From contig SHXK01000004.1 of assembly GCA_009693335.1 (NCBI GenBank), positions 1 through 48,325 on the forward strand: a DNA stretch of 48,325 nt, written 5' to 3'. A program made the position numbers and the translations under genes. Source of the stretch: Betaproteobacteria bacterium. Lineage in GTDB: Bacteria > Pseudomonadota > Gammaproteobacteria > Burkholderiales > SG8-39. The notes under the pieces were generated by a model. That model worked only from the letters and a program-made list of their open reading frames with translations. It was not told where the DNA came from and did no database searches. This document shows positions 1 through 10,023 of the stretch, piece by piece (within the stretch, counting starts at the first letter, position 1; every line of letters begins with the position of its first letter).

Positions 1-2
1 CC

Positions 3-1559
3 AAATCCAATTGCCTGTCGGTCGAACCGCTGGAAACCGAGTATGGCCGCAAGCGCAAGATCAACCAGTCCGCCTGCAACAAGGACTTCTCCTGCGTCAA
101 GGGCTTTTGCCCGAGCTTCGTCACCGTCGAGGGCGGGCAACTGAAGAAAGGCAAGTCGGGCGCCAAAGCGGCGGAAAATTTTCCTCCACTTCCCAATCCT
201 GAAATTCCCGGATTGCAGACCCCTTTCGGCATCCTGGTGACCGGCATCGGCGGCACCGGCGTGATTACCATCGGTCAGATCCTCGCCATGGCCGCGCACC
301 TGGAAGGCAAGGGCGTGTCGGTGCTCGACATGTCGGGTCTGGCGCAGAAATACGGCGCCGTGATGTCGCACGTGAAAATCGCCGCGCGCCCGGAGGACTT
401 GCACGCCGCGCGCCTCGGCATGGGCGACGCCGGCCTGGTGATCGGCTGCGACCTGGTGGTCAGCGCCAGCCTGGACGCGCTCTCGCGCATGGGCGGCGAG
501 CGCAATACTCTGGCGGGTACCCGTGCGGTGATCAACGCCACCACCTCGCCGACCGCGGCCTTCGTCAAGAACCCGGACTGGCAATTGCCGGGTAGCGACC
601 TGACGCACGACATCCATGAAGCCTGCGGCGGCAAGAACGCCGATTTTTTTCCCGCCACCGAGCTCGCTACTGCGCTGATGGGCGATGCCATCGCCACCAA
701 CATGTTCATGCTCGGCTACGCCTGGCAAAAGGGCTGGGTGCCGCTCTCGGTCACGGCGCTCGAGCGCTCGATCGAGCTGAACGGCGTCGCGGTGGAGTTC
801 AACCGCCAGAGTTTCGTCTGGGGGCGGCGCGCGGCGGTGGATCTGGAGCGTGTGCGGCGCATCGCCCTACCAGCCGAGGTGATCCCACTCGAGCAGCACT
901 TGTCGCGCAACCTGGAGGAACTGGTCGAGCGGCGGGTGCAATTCCTCAGCGCATATCAGGATGCAGCGTACGCGAAGAAATACAGAAATTTGGTGCGCCA
1001 CGTGACCACGATAGAAAAAGACAAGATCGGATCATCCAAGCTGGCCGAGGTGGTCGCGCGTTATTACGCCAAACTGCTCGCTTACAAAGACGAATACGAA
1101 GTGGCGCGCCTGTACACCGATGGCGCCTTCCGCAACAAGATCGCGTCGATGTTTGAAGGCGACTACAAGCTCGTGTACCACCTCGCGCCGCCGCTGCTCG
1201 CCAGAGCTGATGCGCGCACCGGCGAACCCGGCAAGATGCAGTTTGGTGGCTGGATGCTGGGCGTGTTCAAGATTCTTGCCCGCTTGAAAGGTCTCAGAGG
1301 AACCGCTTTCGATATTTTCGGGCGCAGCGAAGAGCGGCGCATGGAGCGCGCGCTGATCGTGGAGTACGAACAGACCGTGACTACCCTGCTCGACGGTCTG
1401 ACACAGGACAAGCATGCGCTCGCGCTCGAGATCGCTTCGCTGCCGGAGACCATCCGCGGTTACGGCCACCTCAAGGCAAAAAGCGCCGCTGCCGCGCGCG
1501 CCAAGGGCGAGCAACTCCTCACACACTACCGCAGCCCCCCGATCCGCGCCGCCGCTTGA
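3..1559 (+). CDS. Indolepyruvate ferredoxin oxidoreductase, C-terminal part (5' truncated by window)
   Basis: Frame 3 is open from the window edge (SNCLSVEPLETEYGRKRKINQSACNKDFSCVKGFCPSFVTVEGG) and continues in frame into ORF 213..1559 (GILVTGIGGTGVITIGQILAMAAHLEGKGVSVLDMSGLAQKYGAVMSHVKIA), typical of the IorB-like half of fused IOR proteins. Confidence 0.9.
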   Translation, partial: KSNCLSVEPLETEYGRKRKINQSACNKDFSCVKGFCPSFVTVEGGQLKKGKSGAKAAENFPPLPNPEIPGLQTPFGILVTGIGGTGVITIGQILAMAAHLEGKGVSVLDMSGLAQKYGAVMSHVKIAARPEDLHAARLGMGDAGLVIGCDLVVSASLDALSRMGGERNTLAGTRAVINATTSPTAAFVKNPDWQLPGSDLTHDIHEACGGKNADFFPATELATALMGDAIATNMFMLGYAWQKGWVPLSVTALERSIELNGVAVEFNRQSFVWGRRAAVDLERVRRIALPAEVIPLEQHLSRNLEELVERRVQFLSAYQDAAYAKKYRNLVRHVTTIEKDKIGSSKLAEVVARYYAKLLAYKDEYEVARLYTDGAFRNKIASMFEGDYKLVYHLAPPLLARADARTGEPGKMQFGGWMLGVFKILARLKGLRGTAFDIFGRSEERRMERALIVEYEQTVTTLLDGLTQDKHALALEIASLPETIRGYGHLKAKSAAAARAKGEQLLTHYRSPPIRAAA

Positions 1560-2098
1560 GGTCCCTGACCTTTCTTGCGGTGCTGGTGTTTGCCGCCACG
1601 TCGCAGGCCCAGACCGGGGAAAGCCGCAGCCTCGAGCTGGAAGGTGGCAAGCGCTTGAGCTACACGCTGCACAGCCATCCGGCCGATGCGCACACGGCGC
1701 CCCCGGTCGGCGAGCTGGCGCCTACCAGTGCGCTCAATGCCGCCAAGCTGCTCAACCTGCACCTATCGGCGGGCGATATCGAGGCAGCGGCGCTGTTGTC
1801 GAATGCGCCGCGCCGTCGTTTCGACGTGTTGCGCGACTACCGCGCGGCGGTGGGCGAAGAAGAGTTCAAGCAGGTCTTCGCGCGCTATTTCTACCCTGAG
1901 AACCGGCTGCTCGCCGAGATCGCCATCGGCAAGCATCGTTTGCTGATCTGGGACCTGAACGAGGGCGTGAACCGCATCGCCGGCCAATACTTCGTCGAAA
2001 TCGAGGGCAAATACCTGCTCGACGATGTGCCCAACGAGGCGCGTACCAATCTGCGCTGGGTGCTGGAAGCCTACCGCGCGGGAAAAATCGCCCGCTAG
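1556..2098 (+). CDS. Uncharacterised secreted protein (180 aa)
   Basis: TTG start overlapping the upstream stop by 4 nt; N-terminus MRSLTFLAVLVFAATSQAQ looks like a signal peptide; no family recognised. Confidence 0.6.
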   Translation: MRSLTFLAVLVFAATSQAQTGESRSLELEGGKRLSYTLHSHPADAHTAPPVGELAPTSALNAAKLLNLHLSAGDIEAAALLSNAPRRRFDVLRDYRAAVGEEEFKQVFARYFYPENRLLAEIAIGKHRLLIWDLNEGVNRIAGQYFVEIEGKYLLDDVPNEARTNLRWVLEAYRAGKIAR

Positions 2099-2802
2099 TT
2101 CCTTGGCTCGGCCTTCAAGGCGAAGGGATTGAAATTGGTGGCGCGGTCATAGTAGTCCTCGTTCTCGGCGCGCTTCAAGAACGCCACTATCCGGTAAGTC
2201 AGCGGCGTGAAGACTACCTCCACGCCGACTTTGGTGAGGAACTGCGCCAGCATCACGGTCGGCAACTTGTCGTCCGGAATGATGCCAGCGCCGTAAAAAG
2301 CGAGCGGATAAAACAGCGCCGAGTCCACCGCCTCGCCAAAAATCGTCGAACCGATGGTGCGCGTCCAGAGCCACCTGCCGGCGGTGAGAATTTTCATCCT
2401 GGCGAGCACATAGGAATTGACGAACTCGCCGCAGAAATACGCGAACATTGAGGCGGCGGCGATGCGCCAGGCAGTGCCGAACGCGACTTCGTAGGCCGCC
2501 TGATGCTTCCAGAACGGCGCCGGCGGCAGCGCCACCACCACGCTGGCCATGAACGCAGCAAAAGCGAGGCCCGCGAATCCGGCCCAGATCACCCTGCGTG
2601 CGCGCGAGTAGCCGTAGACTTCGGTGAGTATGTCGCCGAAAACATAGGACAGCGGAAAGAACAGCACGCCCGCGCCGAAGGTCAGCGTGCCCACCAGCGG
2701 CCAGTCCACCTGGGCGATCTTGGCGGGGCCGATCAGGTTGGCGCAGATCAGGATGGTGACGAAAGCCACCATGACCAAATCGTAGTAACGGTAGGTCTTC
2801 AT
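2095..2802 (-). CDS. Queuosine precursor transporter, YhhQ/VUT family
   Basis: MKTYRYYDLVMVAFVTILICANLIGPAKI...FPLSYVFGDILTEVYGYSRARRVIW...IFGEAVDSALFYPLAF; 235 aa, multi-TM. The longer ORF start is not needed. Confidence 0.85.
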   Translation of the reverse strand: MKTYRYYDLVMVAFVTILICANLIGPAKIAQVDWPLVGTLTFGAGVLFFPLSYVFGDILTEVYGYSRARRVIWAGFAGLAFAAFMASVVVALPPAPFWKHQAAYEVAFGTAWRIAAASMFAYFCGEFVNSYVLARMKILTAGRWLWTRTIGSTIFGEAVDSALFYPLAFYGAGIIPDDKLPTVMLAQFLTKVGVEVVFTPLTYRIVAFLKRAENEDYYDRATNFNPFALKAEPRN

Positions 2803-2833
2803 GGCAGGGTGAGGCTCATGGCATGGTGAAACT

Positions 2834-3400
2834 TCACGGCAGCGGGGGGCTGTAGTCTCGCACGTCGTCGTCGAGATCCACGCGCATGGCCTCGAGCAGG
2901 CGCGACACCATCGCGTAAAAACCTGCGGTGAGCGAGAGCTCGACGAACTCGGCGTCACTGAAATGCCGCTTGACTTCGGCGTGCACCGCATCGCTGACGT
3001 CGCAGACCATGACCGCTTCGGTCAAGGCGAGCGCCGCGCGCTCCTGTGCATCGAATTCTCCAGAAGCCCGCCAGTCTGCCAGCGCCGCGATCTTGCTCTC
3101 GCTCACGCCGGACTTGCGCGCCATGCGCAGGTGGTGCGCCCATTCGTATTCCGAATGTGCCATCTGGGCGGTGCGCAGGATCATGAGTTCACGCAGCGCG
3201 CGCGGCGTGCGGCTATGGTGCCGGATCGCGTTCGCGAACTCGGTCCAGGCTGCGGTCAGCGCCGGGTTGTTGCCGAGCGCGCGGTAGAGATTGACCGGCT
3301 GGCCCCAGAGTTCCTCCAGGCGTTTTTGCAGAACGGGTTCGAACTGGACCGAGGGCAGGCGTTGCATGGCGTCAGTATGCCCGAAGAGCAGGGGCTGCAA
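2834..3400 (-). CDS. Carboxymuconolactone decarboxylase/AhpD-like family protein
   Basis: RALRELMILRTAQMAHSEYEWAHHLRMARKSGVSESKIAAL is a CMD-family core. Confidence 0.75.
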   Translation of the reverse strand: MQPLLFGHTDAMQRLPSVQFEPVLQKRLEELWGQPVNLYRALGNNPALTAAWTEFANAIRHHSRTPRALRELMILRTAQMAHSEYEWAHHLRMARKSGVSESKIAALADWRASGEFDAQERAALALTEAVMVCDVSDAVHAEVKRHFSDAEFVELSLTAGFYAMVSRLLEAMRVDLDDDVRDYSPPLP

Positions 3401-3408
3401 CGGGCCCT

Positions 3409-4587
3409 CTAAAGTCTGCCGTTGACCTCGATGCCCCGGTACAGCCAGTCCACTTCCCAGGGCAGGTCCGGATCGCGCCCGCGCGCGAGCTCGTTGCGCA
3501 ACTCGCGCGCGCCACCGTCGAGGTGTATGTACTCGCCGAAAAAGCGCGATGACAGCACCACGCGCGCGCTACGGTTCATGCGCTCGCGCTGGTAGGCCAG
3601 GAAAGCGCGCGGGTAGTCCTCGCCCGCCGCAGCCACTTTCTCGGCCAGCACCACAGCGTCCTCGATCGCCATCTGCGCACCCTGCGCCAGGTACTGCAGC
3701 GTCGGATGCGCGGCATCGCCCAGCAGGGTGACGCGGCCGTCGGTCCAGTTGGTCACCGGCTCGCGATCATGCAGCACCCAGTTACGCTCACGCGAGATGT
3801 AGCGCAGGCTGTCGCGCACCCCGGGATGCATACGCGCGAAGAGCTCCTCCAGCTCATCGGGCGCGCCCGCATCCGGCTCGCCGCGGCGCCAGCGCCGGCT
3901 GGCGATGGTGGCGACGTTGTTCATCACCGCCCCGCTCTGCAGGCGGTACTGCACCAGGTGTAAGTCCGGCCCACCCCAGATGGTCATGCAATTGACCCGG
4001 CGCCGGTCGACAATCTGCGCATCCGGCACCACGCCGCGATAGACGTAATGCCCCGCCATGCGCGGCGCACCGTCGCCGATCACGGCCTGGCGCGTCGGCG
4101 AGCGCAGACCCTCGGCACCGATCAGCGCGCAAGCTTCATGGACCGCGCCGTTTTCGCACGTGATCGTCACCTGCTCATCCTGTTGTGTGAATTTTTTTAT
4201 TTCAGTGGAAGACTCAAGCACAATTTCTTGCCGTTGCCGGCAGGCCGCCAGCAAGCCGCCATGCAGGTCGCGGCGGTGGATCACGAAATAGGGAAATTGG
4301 TAGCGCGCGCGGAACGCGGCGCCCAGAGAAATGCGGCTGATCTCCTCGTTGGTGAGGGCATCGGCGAAAATCAGTGCTTCCGGGAACACCGCTGCCGGCT
4401 CGAGCGCCTTCAGCACCCCCAGGCGATCCAGCATGCGGCAGACATTGGGCCCCATCTGGATGCCGTAGCCGATTTCGCCGAACTCGGCCGCTTTCTCCAG
4501 CACGCGTACCTTGCGGCCTTTTTGCGCCAGCGCCAGCGCCGCGGCCAAGCCGCCGATGCCGCCGCCGGCAATGAGGATTTCCTTCAT
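3409..4587 (-). CDS. FAD-dependent aromatic monooxygenase (3-hydroxybenzoate 6-hydroxylase / salicylate hydroxylase-like)
   Basis: N-terminal GGGIGGLAAALALAQKG Rossmann motif and VTLLGDAAHPTLQYLAQGAQMAIEDAVVLAE FAD motif; 392 aa from MKEILIAGGG. Confidence 0.85.
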   Translation of the reverse strand: MKEILIAGGGIGGLAAALALAQKGRKVRVLEKAAEFGEIGYGIQMGPNVCRMLDRLGVLKALEPAAVFPEALIFADALTNEEISRISLGAAFRARYQFPYFVIHRRDLHGGLLAACRQRQEIVLESSTEIKKFTQQDEQVTITCENGAVHEACALIGAEGLRSPTRQAVIGDGAPRMAGHYVYRGVVPDAQIVDRRRVNCMTIWGGPDLHLVQYRLQSGAVMNNVATIASRRWRRGEPDAGAPDELEELFARMHPGVRDSLRYISRERNWVLHDREPVTNWTDGRVTLLGDAAHPTLQYLAQGAQMAIEDAVVLAEKVAAAGEDYPRAFLAYQRERMNRSARVVLSSRFFGEYIHLDGGARELRNELARGRDPDLPWEVDWLYRGIEVNGRL

Positions 4588-4615
4588 GATTGGTGTAGAC
4601 CCGACATGTGGCGAC

Positions 4616-5581
4616 TCAATTCGCGGTGATGCCGCGTGTCTTGATGAGCTTGGCGAAGCGTTGCGCCTCGCTGGCGATAAATTTGCCGGCTTCCTCGGGC
4701 GTGGTGATAAAGGCCTCGAAGGCCTGCGCCTGAAACTTGTCCCGCAGCTCTTTTGAATTGAGCACGTTCCTGAGAGCGGCATTCAGCCGGCTCACCACCA
4801 CCGGCGAGGCGCCGGCCGGCGCGAGCAGCGCCAGCCACTGCGTGAACTGAAAATCCTTCACGCCGGCTTCCTGCAAGGTCGGCACATCGGGCAGCTGCGC
4901 GGAACGCGCCGTGCCGGTGACCGCCAGCGCGCGCAGGGCGCCCGTCTTCACGTGCGGCAGTGCTGCCGAGAGCGTGGGAAAACTCATGTCCACCTGCCCG
5001 GCGAGCGTGTCCAGGAGCGCCGGACCGCCGCCTCGATAGGGCACATGCAGGATGAAAGTGCGGGTGGAGTCCTTGAACATTTCCCCACACAGGTGGAAGG
5101 TCGTGCCCACGCCCGCCGAAGCGTAGCTGAGCTTGCCGGGATTGGCGTGCGCCAGCTGCACCAAGTCTGCGACCTTGCCAGCCGGCACCTTGCTGTGAAC
5201 CACCAGCACGTGGGGCGAGGTGGCGACCATACCCAGTGGCGTGAAATCCCGGATCGGGTCCCAACTGAGCTTCTCGAACAGGCTCTGGTTGGTCACCAGC
5301 GGGATGGTATTCAGGACCACCGTGTAGCCGTCGGGCGCCGCGCGAGCCGCGGCCTCCATGCCGATGTTGCCGGAGGCGCCGGAACGGTTGTCAATGATCA
5401 CCCGGACGCCCAGCTCGGCGGCCAGCGGTTCAGCCATCAGCCGCGCGGTGATGTCCACGCTGCCGCCCGGAGGAAAGGGCGCGATCAGCCTGATGGTCTG
5501 GCTGGGATAGGTCTGCGCCGCAAGCGGCTGCGCGAAGGCCAGCGCCAGCGCAGCGCATAGGTATTGCAGAATCGTCAACAT
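4616..5581 (-). CDS. Bug/TctC-type tripartite tricarboxylate transporter substrate-binding protein
   Basis: Signal peptide then YPSQTIRLIAPFPPGGSVDITARLMAEPLAAELGVRVIIDNRSGASGNIGMEAAARAAPDGYTVVL. Confidence 0.92.
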   Translation of the reverse strand: MLTILQYLCAALALAFAQPLAAQTYPSQTIRLIAPFPPGGSVDITARLMAEPLAAELGVRVIIDNRSGASGNIGMEAAARAAPDGYTVVLNTIPLVTNQSLFEKLSWDPIRDFTPLGMVATSPHVLVVHSKVPAGKVADLVQLAHANPGKLSYASAGVGTTFHLCGEMFKDSTRTFILHVPYRGGGPALLDTLAGQVDMSFPTLSAALPHVKTGALRALAVTGTARSAQLPDVPTLQEAGVKDFQFTQWLALLAPAGASPVVVSRLNAALRNVLNSKELRDKFQAQAFEAFITTPEEAGKFIASEAQRFAKLIKTRGITAN

Positions 5582-5675
5582 GCTTCTGTCTCCCGGGGTC
5601 TTTCTGTAAGTTTGGCTATGATAACGGTGAGCGGCGTCAAAGATCGACTGAACTTGGCGATGCAAGGAGTCTGCG

Positions 5676-6767
5676 ATGACTGATCTCTGGGACAACCCCG
5701 CCGGCACTGATGGCTTTGAGTTCATCGAGTACGCCGCGCCCGATCCGGCAGCGATGGCGGCGGTGTTCGTGCGCATGGGCTTCAGACCCATCGCCAGACA
5801 CCGACATAAGAACGTCACGCTTTACCGGCAAGGGGAGATCAATTTCATCCTCAACGCGACGCCGGACTCCTTCGCGCAGCGCTTCGGGCGACTGCACGGA
5901 CCGAGCGTGTGCGCCATCGCTTTCCGTGTGGACGACGCGAAAGCCGCGTATGAGCGCGCCGTCTCGCTGGGCGCTTGGGGCTACGCCGACCATGCCGGCC
6001 CCGGCGAGCTGAACATTCCGGCGCTCAAGGGCGTGGGCGACTCGCTGATCTACCTGGTGGACCGCTGGCGCGGCAAAAATGGCGCGGCGGACGGCGCGAT
6101 CGGCAACATCGGCTTCTTCGACGTGGACTTCGAGCCTCTGCCGGGTGCCATGCTCGATCCGCTGGGTCATGGCCTCACCCACATCGACCATCTCACGCAC
6201 AACGTGCACCGGGGTCGGGTGACAGAATGGGCGGATTTCTATCAACGCTTGTTCAATTTCAGGGAAATCCGCTACTTCGATATCGAAGGCCAGAGCACCG
6301 GTGTCAAGAGCAAGGCCCTGACCAGCCCCTGCGGCAAGATCCGCATCCCGATCAACGAAGAAGGCAAGGAAAAAGCCGGCCAAATCACCGAGTACCTCGA
6401 GCGCTACCACGGCGAGGGCATCCAGCATATCGCCTTGGCTGCGCGCGATCTGTTGCAAACTGTGGACGCACTGCGCGCGAGCGGCGTACAACTGCTCGAC
6501 ACCAGGGATACCTATTACGAGTTGATCGACCAGCGCATCCCAGGCCACGGCAAGAACGTGGCCGAGCTACAGCAGCGCAAGATATTGATCGACGGCAAAG
6601 CGGGCGCGCTCCTGCTGCAGATCTTCAGCGACAACCAGCTCGGGCCGATTTTCTTCGAGTTCATACAGAGACAAGGCGACGAGGGCTTCGGCGAAGGCAA
6701 CTTCAAGGCGCTGTTCGAGTCCATCGAACTCGACCAGATCCGGCGCGGCGTTCTGAAATCAACGTAA
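5676..6767 (+). CDS. hppD: 4-hydroxyphenylpyruvate dioxygenase
   Basis: 363 aa; vicinal-oxygen-chelate protein ([61 protein letters not shown]). Confidence 0.93.
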   Translation: MTDLWDNPAGTDGFEFIEYAAPDPAAMAAVFVRMGFRPIARHRHKNVTLYRQGEINFILNATPDSFAQRFGRLHGPSVCAIAFRVDDAKAAYERAVSLGAWGYADHAGPGELNIPALKGVGDSLIYLVDRWRGKNGAADGAIGNIGFFDVDFEPLPGAMLDPLGHGLTHIDHLTHNVHRGRVTEWADFYQRLFNFREIRYFDIEGQSTGVKSKALTSPCGKIRIPINEEGKEKAGQITEYLERYHGEGIQHIALAARDLLQTVDALRASGVQLLDTRDTYYELIDQRIPGHGKNVAELQQRKILIDGKAGALLLQIFSDNQLGPIFFEFIQRQGDEGFGEGNFKALFESIELDQIRRGVLKST

Positions 6768-6775
6768 TTAAAATC

Positions 6776-8101
6776 ATGGCCATGAAACTAAAATACCAGG
6801 CAGGATTCGGCAACACCTTCCAGAGCGAAGCGGTGAAGGGCGCGTTGCCCAGGGGCCAGAATTCGCCGCAACGCGCGCCGCGCGGGCTCTACGCGGAAGG
6901 CGTCTCGGGCAGCGCCTTCACTGCGCCGCGCGCAGACAACCTGAGCGCGTGGCTGTACAAGCTGCGACCCTCGGCGATGCACCGCCCTTACGCACCCCTG
7001 GATCACCGTAAAACCGCGATTCTGCTGCGCTCGGGCCCGTTCAACGAGGTCGCCACGCCGCCCAACCGGCTGCGCTGGGATCCGCTGCCAATACCCAAGC
7101 AGCCGACCGACTTCATCGACGGCCTGGTCACCATCGCGGGCGCGGGCGATCCGGCGGCGCAGGTCGGCCTGGGCGTACATGTCTACCGCGCCAACCGCTC
7201 GATGAGCGATCGCTATTTCCACAATGCCGACGGCGAGATGATGCTGGTGCCGCAGCAGGGCGGCCTGCTGATTTTCTCCGAGTTCGGAAAAATCGAAGTA
7301 ACCCCAGGGGAGATCGCAGTTCTGCCACGCGGAATCAAGTTCAAGGTCGGCTTGCTCGAGGGCCCAGTCGCCGCAGGCGCGGGTGGCGTGCGTGGCTATA
7401 TCTGCGAGAACTACGGCGCACCGTTCCGCCTGCCCGAACTTGGGCCCATCGGCTCTCAGGGCCTGGCGCAGAAGCGCGACTTCCTCGCGCCGGTAGCCGC
7501 TTTCGAGGGCCGCGACGACAAGTGCCAGGTGGTGCTGAAATTCCTCGGCAAACTGTGGGCCGCCGAATACCGCCATTCGCCTCTCGACGTGGTCGCCTGG
7601 CACGGCAACTATGTGCCCTATAAATACCCGCTGGCGCGCTTCATGGCGCTCAACACCGTGAGCTTCGACCATCCGGACCCGTCCATCTTCACAGTGCTCA
7701 CCTCGCCTTCGGGCCAGCCGGGGGTGGCGAATTGCGATTTCGTCATCTTCCCGCCGCGCTGGCAGGTCGCCGAGCATACTTTCCGCCCGCCCTGGTTCCA
7801 CCGCAACGTGATGAGTGAGTTGATGGGCCTGGTGCACGGCGTCTACGACGCCAAGGCCCAAGGCTTTCTGCCCGGCGGCATTTCGATCCACAATTGCCTG
7901 CAGGCCCACGGACCGGATCTCGCCACCTTCGACAAAGCGAGCGCGGCGGAATTAAGGCCTCACAAGATCGAGAACACGCTCGCCTTCATGTGGGAATCCA
8001 AATTCATTTTTCGCCCGACCCGCTTTGCGCTGCGCGCGCCGCAACTGCAAAAGGACTATGACGCCGTATGGCGCGGTTTCGAGAAGCGTTTCATCAGTTG
8101 A
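6776..8101 (+). CDS. hmgA: Homogentisate 1,2-dioxygenase
   Basis: [52 protein letters not shown]...[38 protein letters not shown]; 441 aa. Confidence 0.96.
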   Translation: MAMKLKYQAGFGNTFQSEAVKGALPRGQNSPQRAPRGLYAEGVSGSAFTAPRADNLSAWLYKLRPSAMHRPYAPLDHRKTAILLRSGPFNEVATPPNRLRWDPLPIPKQPTDFIDGLVTIAGAGDPAAQVGLGVHVYRANRSMSDRYFHNADGEMMLVPQQGGLLIFSEFGKIEVTPGEIAVLPRGIKFKVGLLEGPVAAGAGGVRGYICENYGAPFRLPELGPIGSQGLAQKRDFLAPVAAFEGRDDKCQVVLKFLGKLWAAEYRHSPLDVVAWHGNYVPYKYPLARFMALNTVSFDHPDPSIFTVLTSPSGQPGVANCDFVIFPPRWQVAEHTFRPPWFHRNVMSELMGLVHGVYDAKAQGFLPGGISIHNCLQAHGPDLATFDKASAAELRPHKIENTLAFMWESKFIFRPTRFALRAPQLQKDYDAVWRGFEKRFIS

Positions 8102-9038
8102 TCTGCAGCCGTTGCCGGGCGGCGAGGTACTCGGCGGCCAACTGGTCCACCACCTGCGCCACCGGCACCACGGCGTCGATCTGCCCCACGCCCTGCCCGG
8201 CGCTCCAGATGTCGCGCCAGACTTTTTTCTCGGCGCCGCCAGCGGCGCTGAAATTCATTTTATTGGGATCGGACTTCGGCAGATCACGCGGGTCAAAACC
8301 GGCGGCTAACACGCTGTGTTTCAAGTAGTTGCCGTGCACGCCGGAGAACAAATCGGTATAGACGATGTCGGCTGCCGAAGAGCGCAGCAGCTCTTCCTTG
8401 TAGCGATCGGGAACGCTGGCCTCGGGCGTGGCGAGAAAGCGCGTGCCGATGTAGGCCAGGTCCGCCCCGGCGGCCTGCGCGGCGAGGATCGCATCGCCGC
8501 TTGAAATCGCGCCCGAGAGCACGATAGGCCCGTCGAAAAAACGCCGCACTTCGCCGATCAAAGCGAAAGGCGACAGCGTGCCGGCATGGCCGCCAGCACC
8601 CGCACACACCAGTATCAAGCCGTCCACCCCGGCGGCGAGGGCTTTTTCAGCATGCCGCACGCTGATCACGTCGTGCAGCACGATGCCGCCATAGGCATGG
8701 ATCTTCGCCACCACCTCGTCCGGCGCCCGCAAGCTGGTAATGGTGATGGGCACTTGATGCCGGACGCAAACCTCGAGGTCATGCTCCAGGCGGTCGTTGG
8801 ACTTGTGCACGATCTGGTTGACGGCATAAGGCGCGGCGTTCGGCTGGCCCGCGAGCGCGCTTTCGATTTCTGTCAGCCAACCATCGAGCGCTTCTTTGGG
8901 CCGTGCGTTCAAGGCCGGAAACGAGCCAACGATGCCGGCCTTGCATTGCTCGATCACCAGCCGCGGATTGCCGGCGATAAACATCGGCGCGCCAATGACC
9001 GGGAGGCGCAATTTCTGCAGTATCGGCGGGACCGCCAT
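8094..9038 (-). CDS. Nitronate monooxygenase / 2-nitropropane dioxygenase family flavoprotein
   Basis: [33 protein letters not shown]...[35 protein letters not shown]. Confidence 0.9.
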   Translation of the reverse strand: MAVPPILQKLRLPVIGAPMFIAGNPRLVIEQCKAGIVGSFPALNARPKEALDGWLTEIESALAGQPNAAPYAVNQIVHKSNDRLEHDLEVCVRHQVPITITSLRAPDEVVAKIHAYGGIVLHDVISVRHAEKALAAGVDGLILVCAGAGGHAGTLSPFALIGEVRRFFDGPIVLSGAISSGDAILAAQAAGADLAYIGTRFLATPEASVPDRYKEELLRSSAADIVYTDLFSGVHGNYLKHSVLAAGFDPRDLPKSDPNKMNFSAAGGAEKKVWRDIWSAGQGVGQIDAVVPVAQVVDQLAAEYLAARQRLQIN

Positions 9039-9158
9039 CGCTTTATCTCCGTTTCCTGAGCTGCTGTTTGCTGTTGCTTGGCCACCTTGTCCCGGCGCGC
9101 GGCCTTGAGGTCGGCGACAGTCTGCTCCATCACCTGCACCGAGAGGGACATCGCGATC

Positions 9159-10022
9159 TCATCGAACGCCGCCCACCGCAAGCCTGGCGAAGTAGCGCGA
9201 TTCGATGCGCAGCGCGGTATCGAAATCCACGTACACGCCCTCCACCATCGCCGACAGAATCGCTTTGGGTGCCGGACACAGGCCGCGCGTCTTCTTGATC
9301 ACCAGGGCAGGCGCTATCGAGAGCATCTGCGAGACCTTCGGCTCAGCGGGCCCGCCGCCGGGCAGACGGTAGTTCTCCTCGTCCCAGGGCTGCTTGGGCG
9401 CCGGATTCGCAGCGATCCACTCGCGCGCCCTCTTGTAGAGGTCCACGCGGTTGGCGGCCAGGCCGTGCACCAGGCCGAGCTTGAGCGCCTCCTGCGGACG
9501 CAGGGTCTTACCTTCGACCAGATAGGGAAACGCCGCCTGCAGGCCGAGCAGGCGGACGATCTTGGTGATGCCGCCTGCCCCTGGCAGCAAGCCCAGCGTC
9601 ACTTCCGGTAGGCCGAGTTCGATCGAAGCGTCGTCCAGCACCATGCGGCAGTGCGCGCACAGCGCGATCTCCCAACCGCCGCCCAGCGCGGCGCTTTCCA
9701 GCGCCGCGACCACCGGGATGCCGAGCTGCTCGAGCGTGCGCATCGGCTTCTTCACCGCTTCGACCCAGCGGAAGATCGCGGGCCCCTGGTGCGGGCCGAA
9801 CTTGAGCAGGTCCTTCAGTTCTGCGCCGACAAAGAAGGTTTTCTTCGCCGAGGCGAGGATCACCCCTTTGATCGAGGCTTGCTCGCGTGCCAGGCGCTCC
9901 ACCGCCGCGCTGAATGCCGCCTGCCAGACCTCGCTGGCGTTGGCCAGGACGCCCGGGGCATCGAAGGTGACGGTGACGACGTTTTCGGCATCCTTCTCAA
10001 AGCGGATCGGCGAAACCGCCAT
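9159..10022 (-). CDS. Enoyl-CoA hydratase/isomerase family protein resembling the N-terminal half of FadB/FadJ
   Basis: ITGVILASAKKTFFVGAELKDLL-type start (IKGVILASAKKTFFVGAEL), LESAALGGGWEIALCAHCRM, LGLPEVTLGLLPGAGGITKIVRLLG; ends at ALRIESRYFARLAVGGVR where FadB/FadJ homologues continue into dehydrogenase domains. Confidence 0.85.
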   Translation of the reverse strand: MAVSPIRFEKDAENVVTVTFDAPGVLANASEVWQAAFSAAVERLAREQASIKGVILASAKKTFFVGAELKDLLKFGPHQGPAIFRWVEAVKKPMRTLEQLGIPVVAALESAALGGGWEIALCAHCRMVLDDASIELGLPEVTLGLLPGAGGITKIVRLLGLQAAFPYLVEGKTLRPQEALKLGLVHGLAANRVDLYKRAREWIAANPAPKQPWDEENYRLPGGGPAEPKVSQMLSIAPALVIKKTRGLCPAPKAILSAMVEGVYVDFDTALRIESRYFARLAVGGVR

Positions 10023-10023
10023 T

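Noticed and set aside
6788-7909. 373-aa minus-strand ORF opposite hmgA
   Set aside because: Antisense mirror of homogentisate dioxygenase with no family-like segments.
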